NCBI RefSeq assembly: GCF_000374865.1
Contig: NZ_KB895453.1
Location: 435,828-499,827, forward strand
From: Arthrobacter sp. 135MFCol5.1
Lineage (GTDB): Bacteria; Actinomycetota; Actinomycetes; Actinomycetales; Micrococcaceae
Reading direction: 5' to 3'
Length of the DNA: 64,000 nt
The position numbers were made by a program, and so were the translations under genes. Each line of letters opens with the position of its first letter. Position 1 is the stretch's first letter. The notes below the pieces were generated by a model. It saw nothing but the letters and a program-made list of their open reading frames with translations, was not told the DNA's origin and did not search any database. Shown one piece after another: positions 34,994-44,229 of the stretch.

Positions 34994-37678
34994 ATGGTGG
35001 ATCAGCCCGGGGACGGCGAATATCCGGAACATTGGGAGGCCGATGTCGTCCTGCGTGACGGCGGAACGGCGCACCTGCGGCCCATCCACCCGTCGGATGC
35101 CGACGCTGTCCAGGCCTTCCATACCGGGCAGTCGCAGAATTCAATCTACATGCGCTTCTTTGCGTTCAAGGCCAGGCTGTCCGCCAAGGAACTCAAGCGC
35201 TTCACTGAGGTCGACTACAGGGACCGGGTGGCGTTCGTCATCACCATCCACGGCGAGATCATCGGTATCGGCCGCTACGACCGCCTCACCGACCCCACCG
35301 AAGCAGAGGTGGCCTTCAACATCGCCGACGCCCACCAGGGCAGGGGCATCGGCTCCATCCTGCTGGAGCACCTGGCCGCCGCCGCGCACGAAAACGGGAT
35401 CCGCAAGTTCACCGCCGAGGTGCTGCCGGAGAACCGCAAGATGCTGATGGTGTTCTCCGACGCCGGCTACGACGTCAAGCGGCATTTCGATGACGGCGTC
35501 GTCAGCCTTGAGTTCAACGTGGAGCCTACCGAGAAATCGCGTGCCGTCATGGAATCCCGCGAACACCGCGCCGAGGCGAGGAGCGTCCGGGGCCTGCTGG
35601 CGCCGTCGTCCGTTGCCGTCATCGGTGCCAGCCGCAAGTGGGGCACCGTGGGGTACCAGCTGCTGGAGCACATCATCGAGGGCGGCTTCCACGGGTCCGT
35701 ATACGCGATCAACCCGGAGGCGCTGGAACTGGCGGGAATGATGTCCTACGGAAGGCTCTCCGAAGTTCCCGAACCCGTCCAGCTGGCCATCGTCGCCGTT
35801 CCTTACGAGGAGGTGGCCGGCGTCATGGAAGACTGCGCAGCCGCCGGGGTCAAGGGCGTGGTGATGGCCACGGCAGGCTTCGCGGACGACGGCGAACGCG
35901 GCCTCCTGCGGCAGCGCGCCATGGTGCGCCAGGCCAGGGCCAACGGGATGCGCGTGATCGGCCCGGCGTCGCTGGGCATCGCCAACACGCACCCGGACGT
36001 GTCGCTGAATGCGTCGATGGCTCCCACCATGCCGCTGCGTGGCGGGCTGGGCCTGTTCAGCCAGTCAGCGGCGATCGGCGTCTCGCTGTACGCGGCGTCC
36101 AGCCGGCGCCGCCTGGGGCTCTCCAGCCTGCTCTCGGCCGGCAACCGGGCAGACGTTTCGGGCAACGACATGATGCAGTACTGGGAGGACGACGGCGACA
36201 CCACCGCCGTGGGCCTGTACCTGGAGTCCATTGGCAACCCGCGCAAGTTCTCCAGGATCGCCCGGCGCCTGGCCCGCACCAAGCCGGTGATCGTTGCCAA
36301 GTCGGACACCATGGGATTGCGGCTGCCGCCCGGGCACGCCGTCCGGACCACGCAGGCACCGGCCGGTGCCCTGGACGCCATGCTGCGCCAGTCGGGCGTG
36401 ATCCGCGTGGAAACCGTGGAAGAACTCGTGGACGTCGCCCAGGTGGTGTCGGGCCAGGCGCTTCCGGCCGGGCCCGACGTCGCCATCTTCAGCAACTCCC
36501 AGGCCCTCGGCAACGTGGTGGCGGACAGCGCAGTGGCGCACGGGCTGGGCGTTGCCCAGGTGGTCTCCGGCCTCGACCTGGACACGGGCCAATCGGTGGC
36601 GCTGCCAGCGCTGCGGAAGGCACTCCTTGACGCCCTGGCCTCGGATACCGTGCACGCCGCCGTCGCAGCCCTGCTGCCCGCAAGGGGCTTGACCGTAGAC
36701 GCCGTGGCCCGGGTCCTGGCGGAGTGTGCGGCCGCCGCGGGGAAACCGGTGGTGGCTGCCTTCACCGGCATCCTGGACCCCGCCATCAACGTGGAGGGCC
36801 TGGTGGGCGCCGACGGGTCCACTGTTCCCTGCTTCTCCAACCCCGGCGCCGCCGTTGCTGCCCTTGCCGCCGTGGTGCGGTATGCGGAGTGGGCTGCCCG
36901 CGACCAAGGACACTTCGTGGAACCGGCCGGCTGCGATCCCCGCAAGGCCGAGGCCGAACTCGACGAGCTGCTGCGGGACGTCACCGGTGAACAGCTCAAG
37001 CAACTGGAACCGGCAGCAGCGGCGTCCCTCCTGGGGCACTACGGCATCACCGTCCTGCCGTCGACAGCCTTCAACACACCGGATGAGGCCGTGCAGGCCG
37101 CGGAAGCCCTCGGCTGGCCCGTCGTACTGAAGACCACGGACCCGGCCCTCCGGCACCGGCTGGACCTGGGCGGGGTACGCCTCGGCATCGAGGACGCCGA
37201 GTCGCTGCGCCAGAACGTGGCGCAGATGCGGCGGGCGCTCGCGGCCTACGGTGACCCGGCCCTTGAGGTCCAGTCCATGGCACCGGTGGGCCAGGCCTGC
37301 ACTTTCCGGGCCATCGAAGACCCGTTGCTTGGCCCGGTGATCTCGTTCGGCCTCGCCGGTGACGCCGTCAACCTGCTCGACGACTGGGCTCACCGGGTTC
37401 CGCCGCTGTCCGCCGCCGACGTCCACGACTTCATCCGTGCCCCCAGGGCATCAAGGAAACTGTTCGGGTACCAAGGGCTGCCGGCCGTTGATGTGCCGGC
37501 CCTTGAGGACCTGGCCGCCAGGCTGGCCTGGATGAAGGACAACCACCCGGAGATCGCGCTCGTGGAATTCAACCCCGTCCTGTGCGGCACGTCCGCGGCC
37601 ACGATCCTCGCCGCTGACGTGCGGATTGGCAACGCGGCGCAGCGGACAGACAGTGCCCGCAGGGCAATGCTGGGCTGA
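34994..37678 (+). CDS. GNAT acetyltransferase fused to NDP-forming acyl-CoA synthetase-like domains
   Basis: 894 residues. The N-terminal GNAT domain (about 20-175, acetyl-CoA loop QGRGIGS) is followed by a CoA-binding Rossmann domain (about 200-330, AVIGASRKWGTVG), a succinyl-CoA-ligase-like domain (about 340-640) and an ATP-grasp domain (about 660-880). This is the PatZ/Pka architecture with the GNAT moved to the N-terminus, as in actinobacterial protein lysine acetyltransferases. The SHTGAL phosphohistidine motif of active acetate-CoA ligases is not recognisable (the matching stretch reads TTQAPAGAL), which favours a CoA-sensing acetyltransferase over a true ligase (inference). Probable targets such as acetyl-CoA synthetase are not in the window. 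Confidence 0.9.
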   Translation: MVDQPGDGEYPEHWEADVVLRDGGTAHLRPIHPSDADAVQAFHTGQSQNSIYMRFFAFKARLSAKELKRFTEVDYRDRVAFVITIHGEIIGIGRYDRLTDPTEAEVAFNIADAHQGRGIGSILLEHLAAAAHENGIRKFTAEVLPENRKMLMVFSDAGYDVKRHFDDGVVSLEFNVEPTEKSRAVMESREHRAEARSVRGLLAPSSVAVIGASRKWGTVGYQLLEHIIEGGFHGSVYAINPEALELAGMMSYGRLSEVPEPVQLAIVAVPYEEVAGVMEDCAAAGVKGVVMATAGFADDGERGLLRQRAMVRQARANGMRVIGPASLGIANTHPDVSLNASMAPTMPLRGGLGLFSQSAAIGVSLYAASSRRRLGLSSLLSAGNRADVSGNDMMQYWEDDGDTTAVGLYLESIGNPRKFSRIARRLARTKPVIVAKSDTMGLRLPPGHAVRTTQAPAGALDAMLRQSGVIRVETVEELVDVAQVVSGQALPAGPDVAIFSNSQALGNVVADSAVAHGLGVAQVVSGLDLDTGQSVALPALRKALLDALASDTVHAAVAALLPARGLTVDAVARVLAECAAAAGKPVVAAFTGILDPAINVEGLVGADGSTVPCFSNPGAAVAALAAVVRYAEWAARDQGHFVEPAGCDPRKAEAELDELLRDVTGEQLKQLEPAAAASLLGHYGITVLPSTAFNTPDEAVQAAEALGWPVVLKTTDPALRHRLDLGGVRLGIEDAESLRQNVAQMRRALAAYGDPALEVQSMAPVGQACTFRAIEDPLLGPVISFGLAGDAVNLLDDWAHRVPPLSAADVHDFIRAPRASRKLFGYQGLPAVDVPALEDLAARLAWMKDNHPEIALVEFNPVLCGTSAATILAADVRIGNAAQRTDSARRAMLG

Positions 37679-37707
37679 GGCGGTTAGCAAGTGACCGGCC
37701 GATCTGT

Positions 37708-37713
37708 GAAAAT
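37708..37713 (+). promoter_or_regulatory. Possible -10 box of the DUF5998 gene
   Basis: GAAAAT six bases before the ATG at 37720. A weaker match than the others, with the same spacing. Confidence 0.3.
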
Positions 37714-37719
37714 GGGGGC

Positions 37720-38463
37720 ATGAGCTTCCAGCCTCCCGCGTCGGCGCCCGAAACGCCCGGCAATGAAAACCAGGCACTCCGCCAGCACAGCTCACACCAC
37801 CACGGACTCCAGGGCCAGAGCCTCGAAGACGCGCTGCAGAAGGCCGGCTTCTACCCGCGACTGGTCTCCGACGTCGTTGACGACGCCCTGGATGGTCGGG
37901 ACTGCGTAGCGCACCTGGTGCACCTGGAAACCCATTTTGACCGGGCGGAGGTGCGGCGCCACATCACGGTGCTGGTGCTCACCGCGGACATGCTGGTCAT
38001 CACCCACGTGGACGACCAGCAGCTGGACGAGGCGGGGGAGCAGATCGTCGCGCAGATCTCCACCGAATCAGTTCCCGTGGCCCAGATCCGCTCCGTGGTC
38101 CTGAGCTACATGTACGCCCAGCCGCAGAACTACAAGCCCTCGGATCCCGTCCGCGAATTGACCCTGTCGATTGCGTGGTCCGGCGGGCAACGCCTGGACA
38201 TGGGTCCCGCCAGCTGCGGGGACCCGCAGTGCGAAGCGGACCACGGCTACACGGGCACCATCGCGCAGGAAGACATCGTGCTCCGCATCAGCGCCGAGGC
38301 CGACGGGCTGCAGGCCGTGCAGGACGCCAAGCTTTTTGCCCGGGCCCTGCGCGCCGTCAACACCGCATCGGCAGCGCCCGTGCCCCACGTGCAGTCCATG
38401 GCTCCCCGTCCGCGGTCCGGGGTGTTCGGAAACCGGCTCAGCCGCGGGCACCAGCAGCGCTGA
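37720..38463 (+). CDS. DUF5998 family protein
   Basis: 247 residues, a conserved actinobacterial protein of unknown function. A His-rich N-terminus (HSSHHHG, about 23-29) leads into an alpha/beta domain containing LVLTADMLVITHVDD, and a CGDPQCEADHGYTG stretch (about 167-180) whose Cys, Cys, His spacing could bind a metal. The C-terminal tail is Pro/Arg-rich and probably disordered. The family is usually found directly before the alkaline-phosphatase-superfamily gene, as here, one base apart. Confidence 0.82.
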   Translation: MSFQPPASAPETPGNENQALRQHSSHHHGLQGQSLEDALQKAGFYPRLVSDVVDDALDGRDCVAHLVHLETHFDRAEVRRHITVLVLTADMLVITHVDDQQLDEAGEQIVAQISTESVPVAQIRSVVLSYMYAQPQNYKPSDPVRELTLSIAWSGGQRLDMGPASCGDPQCEADHGYTGTIAQEDIVLRISAEADGLQAVQDAKLFARALRAVNTASAAPVPHVQSMAPRPRSGVFGNRLSRGHQQR

Positions 38464-38464
38464 G

Positions 38465-39697
38465 ATGCCCGAAGCCAGCCACCAAGCCGAACAAACTCCC
38501 GCTTCCGGATACACCCCCGATCTTCCGCCCGCTCCTGCCTACGGGCACCGTTCCGTCGCCGAAGTCCTGACCAGTGCTGCGGCGAGCCTGGGGATGGAAG
38601 GCTTCGACAACACCTTGGGCCTCCCCGCCGCCAGCCGTGTCTGCGTGGTCCTCGCCGACGGCCTGGGCAGGAACCTGCTAAAGCAGAAAGCCGCCCACAC
38701 CCCCTTCCTGCGTTCGGTGGTCCAGGCAGGCCAGGGCGACGTCCCTGTATGGCTGGACTCGGCGTTTCCTTCCACCACGGCCGCAGCGTTGGCCAGCTTC
38801 GGGACCGGCCTCCCCGCCGGCCAGCACGGCATGGTGGGGTACGACGTCCTGGACCCAGGGCAGGACAAGGTAGTCAACCTCCTGGGCAACTGGGACCCCG
38901 GCGTCGATCCGGCCACCTGGCAGCCGTTCCCCACGGTCTTTGAGCGGGTGGCCGGGCAGGCGGATGTCAGCACCGTCAGCCTCGCCCAGTTCAACGGTTC
39001 GCCCATGACCCGGGCCGCCCTGCGCGGCGGCAGGTTCATCTCCGGAACCACCGCCCATGCCCGCACCGGCGCTGCCGCCGACGCCATGGCGGGCGCCGGT
39101 CCATCCCTGATGTACTTCTACGTGAATGAGCTGGATAAAGCCGGCCACCGCTACGGCTGCCGGTCGGAACAGTGGGAACACCAGTTGGAGGAGCTCGACG
39201 CCACGGTCAAGCGGCTCAACTCCTCACTGCCCGCCGGGACCACGATCCTGCTCACCGCAGACCACGGCATGCTCGACATTCCCGAGTCCCAGCGGATCGA
39301 CTTCTCCGCCGACTCTGCGCTGGTTGACGGCGTCCGGCATACTGCCGGCGAACCCCGGATGGTCCACCTGTACCTCGAAGAGACGCACCTGGACGGCTCT
39401 GCCGGCCGGGAACGGCTGGTGGCTGCCTGGAAATCAAGGTTTGGCGACCGGGTATGGGCCTTCACCCGGGAAGAAGCAATCGCCGGGGGACTTTTTGGTG
39501 ACGTCCGGCCTGCCGTGGAGGGCAGGATCGGTGACGTCATGATCGCGGCGCGGGACGCCGTCGCCCTCTATGACGGGCGGCGCATGCGGCCCACCGCCAT
39601 GGAAGTGGTAGGCCAGCACGGCTCCCTGACCAAAGCCGAGCGTGAGGTCCCGCTGCTCTGTTTTGCAGCCGACGGAAGGAGCCGCCGGCGTGGCTGA
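38465..39697 (+). CDS. Type I phosphodiesterase/nucleotide pyrophosphatase family protein
   Basis: 410 residues of the alkaline phosphatase superfamily. Metal and nucleophile motifs are in order: VLADGLGRNLL (first Asp), FPSTTAAALASFGTG (nucleophilic Thr), NELDKAGHRYG (Asp and His) and LLTADHGMLD (Asp-His). No signal peptide is visible, so it probably acts in the cytoplasm. The substrate is unknown; the superfamily hydrolyses phosphodiesters and nucleotides. The ATG at 38465 lies one base past the DUF5998 stop, inside a longer open frame. The 3' end overlaps tdk by eight bases. Confidence 0.9.
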   Translation: MPEASHQAEQTPASGYTPDLPPAPAYGHRSVAEVLTSAAASLGMEGFDNTLGLPAASRVCVVLADGLGRNLLKQKAAHTPFLRSVVQAGQGDVPVWLDSAFPSTTAAALASFGTGLPAGQHGMVGYDVLDPGQDKVVNLLGNWDPGVDPATWQPFPTVFERVAGQADVSTVSLAQFNGSPMTRAALRGGRFISGTTAHARTGAAADAMAGAGPSLMYFYVNELDKAGHRYGCRSEQWEHQLEELDATVKRLNSSLPAGTTILLTADHGMLDIPESQRIDFSADSALVDGVRHTAGEPRMVHLYLEETHLDGSAGRERLVAAWKSRFGDRVWAFTREEAIAGGLFGDVRPAVEGRIGDVMIAARDAVALYDGRRMRPTAMEVVGQHGSLTKAEREVPLLCFAADGRSRRRG

Positions 39698-40421
39698 ACT
39701 CATTTTCTTTTCCGGCACCATGGACTGCGGAAAATCCACGCTGGCCCTGCAGATGGACTACAACCACCGGGCACGCGGCCGCGGCGGTGTGCGGTTCAGC
39801 CGCAACGACCGCGCCGGCGAATCCCGCATCTCCAGCCGGCTGGGCCTGGAGACGGACGCCGTGGAGGTGCTGGACAGCACGGACTTCTGGGAGGAAGTCA
39901 TGGTCCGGCGCACCCAGGGCAGGCGGGTGGATTACCTTATCTGCGATGAAGCCCAGTTCTACACCCCCGTGCAGGTGGAGCAACTGGCCAAGGTGGTGGA
40001 CGAGATCGACGTCGACGTCTTCGCATTCGGCATCACCGCCGACTTCCGCACCCGTTTGTTCCCCGGGTCCCAACGCCTTATTGAGCTGGCTGACCGGGTG
40101 CAGGTGCTCCAAGTGGAGGCGCTGTGCTGGTGCGGCCGCCGGGCCACGCACAACGCCAGAACGGTCGACGGCGTCATGGTCACCGAGGGTGCGCAGGTGG
40201 TGGTCGGCGACGTGGACATGGTGGCCGACGCCGCCACCGCGCAGGCTGCCGAACACGTCCCCGTGGTGGGTTACGAGACGCTGTGCCGCCGGCATTTCAT
40301 GCGCAGGGTGACGGCGCACGGCGCCAAACTGATGGCCCAGCAGGACGAATTGCTGCCGTTCGAAGTGGACGCCTGCCTCTGGCGCGGTTCAGGTGGACCA
40401 GGGGAGCCCCGCGGGACGTAA
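39690..40421 (+). CDS. tdk: Thymidine kinase
   Basis: Phosphorylates thymidine in the salvage pathway. The 243 residues contain the P-loop GTMDCGKST (about 8-16; the usual form is GxMxSGKS), Walker B YLICDEAQFY with the catalytic Glu region, and a zinc-binding lasso domain with CWCG (about 147-150) and CRRHF (about 195). The GTG at 39690 was chosen for the strong GGAAGGAG upstream and the homology start. It is the last gene of the DUF5998-phosphodiesterase-tdk unit. Confidence 0.94.
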   Translation: MAELIFFSGTMDCGKSTLALQMDYNHRARGRGGVRFSRNDRAGESRISSRLGLETDAVEVLDSTDFWEEVMVRRTQGRRVDYLICDEAQFYTPVQVEQLAKVVDEIDVDVFAFGITADFRTRLFPGSQRLIELADRVQVLQVEALCWCGRRATHNARTVDGVMVTEGAQVVVGDVDMVADAATAQAAEHVPVVGYETLCRRHFMRRVTAHGAKLMAQQDELLPFEVDACLWRGSGGPGEPRGT

Positions 40422-40437
40422 GTGTCCGCGCAGACCC

Positions 40438-40474
40438 GGTGGTTGAGCCTGCCGGTAGTGGGCTTGTCGAAGCC
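40438..40474. repeat. REP-like intergenic palindrome
   Basis: GGTGGTTGAGC, 12 bases, then GGCTTGTCGAAGCC, a small perfect hairpin. It resembles the GGTGGTTGAGC...CTTGTCGAAACC family of short intergenic repeats that I recall from Arthrobacter-type genomes. Only one copy is in the window, so repeat status rests on memory. Confidence 0.4.
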
Positions 40475-40545
40475 TGTTCAGTCTTGGTGCCCGGTTGTCG
40501 TGGCCGGCCCCTAAATCTCGGACCTTGAATGTCGTACCCCGTTGC

Positions 40546-40551
40546 CATGAT
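40546..40551 (+). promoter_or_regulatory. Predicted -10 box of the HNH gene (leaderless type)
   Basis: CATGAT, six bases before the ATG at 40558, with no ribosome binding site. Confidence 0.4.
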
Positions 40552-40557
40552 GGGTTT

Positions 40558-42060
40558 ATGGGGAAAGCGGCGGTGGTGGGGGCGTTGGCGGATATTCGTG
40601 CTGCCCTTGCGGTGTTGGTTGCCGAGGTGGACGGGTGTGGTGCGGAGCCGTTCTCGGTGGCTGATCCGTTGGCTGGGTTGGCGGATGGTTGCCTTGATGT
40701 TCTGGCCGGTGTCCGTGAGGTGGAGGCCCGGGTCGCTGGTTTGAAGGCGCGGGCTGCGGTGGCGTTTGCGGATGCTGCGGGTGTTGTGGCGGGGCCGGGG
40801 GTGCCGGTGGTGGCGCAGGAGATGGCGGTCGCGGCGGAGGTTGGGTGTGTGCTGGCGCTTGGTCCGCGGGCTGCGTCTTCGTTCCTGGCCACCTCGCAGG
40901 CTGTGGTCAAGGGGTTGCCGCGGACTGCGGCTGCTTTGAACGACGGGACCCTGTCCTGGCAGCACGCCACGGTGATGGCCGATGAAACGGCCGGGCTGGA
41001 TGCTGCGGGGGCGGCGGGGTTGGAGGCCCATTTCCTGGACCCCGATGCACCGGATCCGGCCCGGGGGTGTGCGGTGGGGGAGTTGCCGGCGCACCGGTTC
41101 CGGGCCAAGGCCAGGGTTTGGCGGGAACGCCACCATGCCGCGAGCATCAAACAACGTCACGCCAAGGGGGTGGTGGACCGGCGGGTGGAGTACCGGCCGG
41201 ACCGGGACGGAATGGCCTGGCTCGCCGCGTATCTGCCCGCGGACCAGGCAGCAGCGGGCTGGAACCGGCTGACCGCTGTGGCCCGCGGCGTGCAGGGACC
41301 CGGCGAGGCCAGGACCCTCACCCAGCTCCGGGCCGATGTGTTTGCCACGTCCCTTCTGACCGTCGGTCTGAGCACGGGACAGGCTGCCGGGAGGAACGCG
41401 GGGCCAGGCGAAGGTTGCACCAGCCCCGATGACCTCGAGAGGCCTGCCGATGTCCCGCCTGATGCGGTCCGGGCGCAGGTGTTGGTGACCGTGCCGGTGT
41501 TTTCGTTGCTCGGGTTGACGGATGAGGCGGCGGTGCTGGATGGGTATGGGCCGATTCCGGCTTCGATGGCCCGCCGGTTGGTCGCGGAGGGTGCGGGCTC
41601 GTTTTACCGGGTGCTCGTGGATCCGCGGGACGGGGCACCGTTGGAGATCGGCAGGGCCAGTTACCGGGTGGGCAAGGCGATGCGGAACTGGCTCCGGCTC
41701 CGGGATGGTAAGTGCCCGTTCCCCGGCTGCAGCAACAGCTCACTGGACACGGAGGCCGATCACATCCTGGCCTGGGCCAACGGCGGGACCACCGGAGTCA
41801 GCAACTTGGGACAGCCCTGCCCGAAACACCACCGGCTCCGGCACACCACCGGCTGGAAACCCACCCCGGCCAGCAAGACCGAACCACCGGGCTGGACCTC
41901 ACCGGCCGGCCGCCACTACCACAGCGAACACCAAGACTGGCAACCACCCGTGTGGCCCAGGGGATGGCCGGGAGGGATACCTGCACACCCACGCGTGAAC
42001 GCCGTCGCTGGGACAGGCGGAGCCAACGCCACCAGGCGGATCTACTGCCTGCGCCGGTAG
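40558..42060 (+). CDS. DUF222 (13E12-like) protein with C-terminal HNH endonuclease
   Basis: 500 residues: an Ala/Val-rich helical DUF222 domain (about 10-340) and an HNH nuclease (about 380-425) with CPFPGCSN, the His-Ile-Leu of DHILAWANGG and CPKHHRLRH, so zinc-binding cysteines and catalytic His are intact. The family is abundant in actinobacteria, often in many copies, and is linked to 13E12 repeat elements; its role is unknown. The first half uses many GTG, GGG, GCG, TTG and GTT codons, unlike the C-ending codons of its neighbours. The last 19 bases run antisense into the convergent reductase gene. It looks like an insertion between tdk and sepH. Confidence 0.9.
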   Translation: MGKAAVVGALADIRAALAVLVAEVDGCGAEPFSVADPLAGLADGCLDVLAGVREVEARVAGLKARAAVAFADAAGVVAGPGVPVVAQEMAVAAEVGCVLALGPRAASSFLATSQAVVKGLPRTAAALNDGTLSWQHATVMADETAGLDAAGAAGLEAHFLDPDAPDPARGCAVGELPAHRFRAKARVWRERHHAASIKQRHAKGVVDRRVEYRPDRDGMAWLAAYLPADQAAAGWNRLTAVARGVQGPGEARTLTQLRADVFATSLLTVGLSTGQAAGRNAGPGEGCTSPDDLERPADVPPDAVRAQVLVTVPVFSLLGLTDEAAVLDGYGPIPASMARRLVAEGAGSFYRVLVDPRDGAPLEIGRASYRVGKAMRNWLRLRDGKCPFPGCSNSSLDTEADHILAWANGGTTGVSNLGQPCPKHHRLRHTTGWKPTPASKTEPPGWTSPAGRHYHSEHQDWQPPVWPRGWPGGIPAHPRVNAVAGTGGANATRRIYCLRR

Positions 42061-42647
42061 CGGATGTGGGTTGCCAACGGCGAGTGAAGCACCTCGACGG
42101 GTTCGAAGTCGAAAGACTCAATGCCGTCGAAGATACGTTCGCCCGAACCGAGAAGCACCGGGGCGATGTCGAGCGTCAATTCGTCCACGACGCCGGCAGC
42201 CAGTGCTTGGCGGACGGTCGAGGCTCCACCTGCGATGTCCACGCCCTTGTCTCCGGCGGCTTGGGACGCGGCAGCATAGGCGGCGTCGAATCCCTCGGTG
42301 ACGAAGTGGAACGTGGTCCCGCCCTCCATCTGGATCGGGTCATGCTCATAGTGGGTGAGGACGAAAACGGGTGCGTGATAAGGCGGTTCCGGCCCCCACC
42401 AGCCGTTCCATTCCCCACTCCACTCACCGCGGATGGGACCGAACATGTTCCGGCCCATCACATAGGCGCCGCGAGGCCGCATGAGCCAATTGGCGGCGAC
42501 CTGGTTGGTTTCGGTGGCCCGGGGGTCGCCGATATGCCAGCCATGCAGCTCGAGCCCGCGTTTACCCAGCGGGTTTTCGCGGCTCTGGTCCGGTCCGGCG
42601 ACAAAGCCGTCCAGCGAAATGGACATATGGCAGGTTGTGTCCGGCAC
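42042..42647 (-). CDS. Dihydrofolate reductase/RibD C-terminal family protein
   Basis: 201 residues of the RibD C-terminal-like reductase fold: MSISLDGFVAGPDQ at the N-terminus, AYVMGRNMFGP, and the NADPH-binding GGASTVRQALAAGVVDEL, then a closing PVLLGSGERIF. These proteins are not true folate reductases; most have no known substrate. The GTG start has AGGAGG at seven bases. Its 3' end overlaps the HNH gene by 19 bases, tail to tail. Confidence 0.9.
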   Translation of the reverse strand: MPDTTCHMSISLDGFVAGPDQSRENPLGKRGLELHGWHIGDPRATETNQVAANWLMRPRGAYVMGRNMFGPIRGEWSGEWNGWWGPEPPYHAPVFVLTHYEHDPIQMEGGTTFHFVTEGFDAAYAAASQAAGDKGVDIAGGASTVRQALAAGVVDELTLDIAPVLLGSGERIFDGIESFDFEPVEVLHSPLATHIRYRRRQ

Positions 42648-42739
42648 CGAGAACCTCCTGGTAATTGCGCTTTACACGCGGCCGCGTGCTGGGGATCCTA
42701 GCACGTGCCCAAGTCCATCAGGGGCTGCGAGAAAAGCTC

Positions 42740-44047
42740 CTAGTCGCTTCGGGTTCCAAAAACGATCTCATCCCACGACGGGACGCTGGATCGCTTTGGC
42801 TTAACCGACCGTTCCGGCGCCTCGGCCTCCGGAAGTTGGCCAGTGGCGGGGGAAGCGTCGTCCGGCTTCGCCGTGGTGCGGCGGGCGTTCCCGCCAAGCA
42901 ACTCATCCAGCCCGGCGCCTGGTGCTGCACCTTGGCTGCCGCCCGAAGGTTTCTGCGGGGACGCGGCAATCGTGATTTCCCTCGTGTCCGTGCTGACACC
43001 GTCGTGAAGCCGCAAAGCATCGTCCTGGATGTCGCGGTGCGGCGGGATAAGGCTGAGCCTGGACAGCATGGACGGCCTGGCATCCCTGCGGCGGATAAAC
43101 GAATCACCTTGGGCTGCCGGTCCGTCACGCTGGTCGTCCTGGGGCTCCGGTTCGTTTGACTCTGGTTCGGGAACCACCTCGGACGGGCGGGGATGGGCCG
43201 CCGGTACCCCATGGGTCAGCAGCAGCGCCAAGGCGTCATCAGAATCTTCGTCGACGCCTATCCGCTGGCCACGCCGCGACCGCAGCATATCCAGGAGGCC
43301 GTCGGACTCCTTGCCTGACTCCTGGGCCGTGGCGCCTGGGCTGCCGGACGCCTTAGACGAATCCGCGTCGGTTTCAAAGTCGAAGGGGCGGTCCGATACA
43401 GCGGTGAGGCGGCGGGCCGGAACAGGTCCGTCCAGCGGCTCAAGCTCACTCAATTGCTGTGCCCACCGGTTGGTGTTCTGCAGCGACTTGCGTGCCGGAC
43501 TGAACGTCCACAGGGCCGGAGGCTCCTCGCCAATGCCGGAGGTCCCGCCCGGTTTGGCCTCAAAACTCGCGGATACCGTCCAGGTGCCGTCCTGGCGCCG
43601 CCACGAATCCCATTCCACCGTCGCAGGATCAATGCCGTGTGCGGACAACCGGTGGGAAACCATGTCGTCCAGGGTGGCCGGGGAATCGCCGAACGCGGAC
43701 CGGTAGATGTCGTGGCCGGGAGAGGGCGCCGCTACTTCGACTTTCCGCGCCTGCTGCGCAACGTATTCGCGCTCGGCGAGGACCGGACCTTCGTAACGCT
43801 CCACCTTGGCCAGCGGCATGCCGGACAACTCGGCCACGTCGGCAGCGGTGGCACCGGCGCGGATCCGGGCCTGAATATCCCTCGGGGACATCGGAACGGC
43901 CGGCCGCTCCGCCCGCGGTTTGGCCGCTGACCGGCTGGCCGTCCTGAGGGCCTCATCGATCGGCAGCTGGAACATCTCGCCGCCGGCCCCGCTCAACAGG
44001 AGATGCGTCCCGTCGTCGTGCACGCCTACAAGCCGTAGATCCTGCAT
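42740..44047 (-). CDS. sepH: Septation protein SepH
   Basis: Actinobacterial cell-division protein (formerly DUF3071) that promotes FtsZ assembly. The 435 residues start MQDLRLVGVHDDGTHLLL; the DUF3071 region with a helix-turn-helix (SPRDIQARIRAGATAADVAELSG shortened to about 65-88) runs to about 170, followed by a long disordered Ser/Pro/Glu-rich tail ending in a conserved KPKRSSVPSWDEIVFG motif. The ATG at 44047 has GGAGG at seven bases, which rules out the longer open frame. The tail's final motif matches other SepH proteins as I recall them. Confidence 0.93.
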   Translation of the reverse strand: MQDLRLVGVHDDGTHLLLSGAGGEMFQLPIDEALRTASRSAAKPRAERPAVPMSPRDIQARIRAGATAADVAELSGMPLAKVERYEGPVLAEREYVAQQARKVEVAAPSPGHDIYRSAFGDSPATLDDMVSHRLSAHGIDPATVEWDSWRRQDGTWTVSASFEAKPGGTSGIGEEPPALWTFSPARKSLQNTNRWAQQLSELEPLDGPVPARRLTAVSDRPFDFETDADSSKASGSPGATAQESGKESDGLLDMLRSRRGQRIGVDEDSDDALALLLTHGVPAAHPRPSEVVPEPESNEPEPQDDQRDGPAAQGDSFIRRRDARPSMLSRLSLIPPHRDIQDDALRLHDGVSTDTREITIAASPQKPSGGSQGAAPGAGLDELLGGNARRTTAKPDDASPATGQLPEAEAPERSVKPKRSSVPSWDEIVFGTRSD

Positions 44048-44229
44048 ACAAATCCTCCACCCTGGCATTACTATCAATCGAAACTCTGCCACCCGGTGGC
44101 GCGGAATTGGCTCAAGGGGCAGGGCGCGCCGTGATTTTCCGCCTGATTCCGGCTCGAAGAGTCAGGGACCGCCCTGCGCGGAGGAGGAGAACCCGCAGGC
44201 GGGGGAGGCTGCCGCGGATACTTGTTTGC

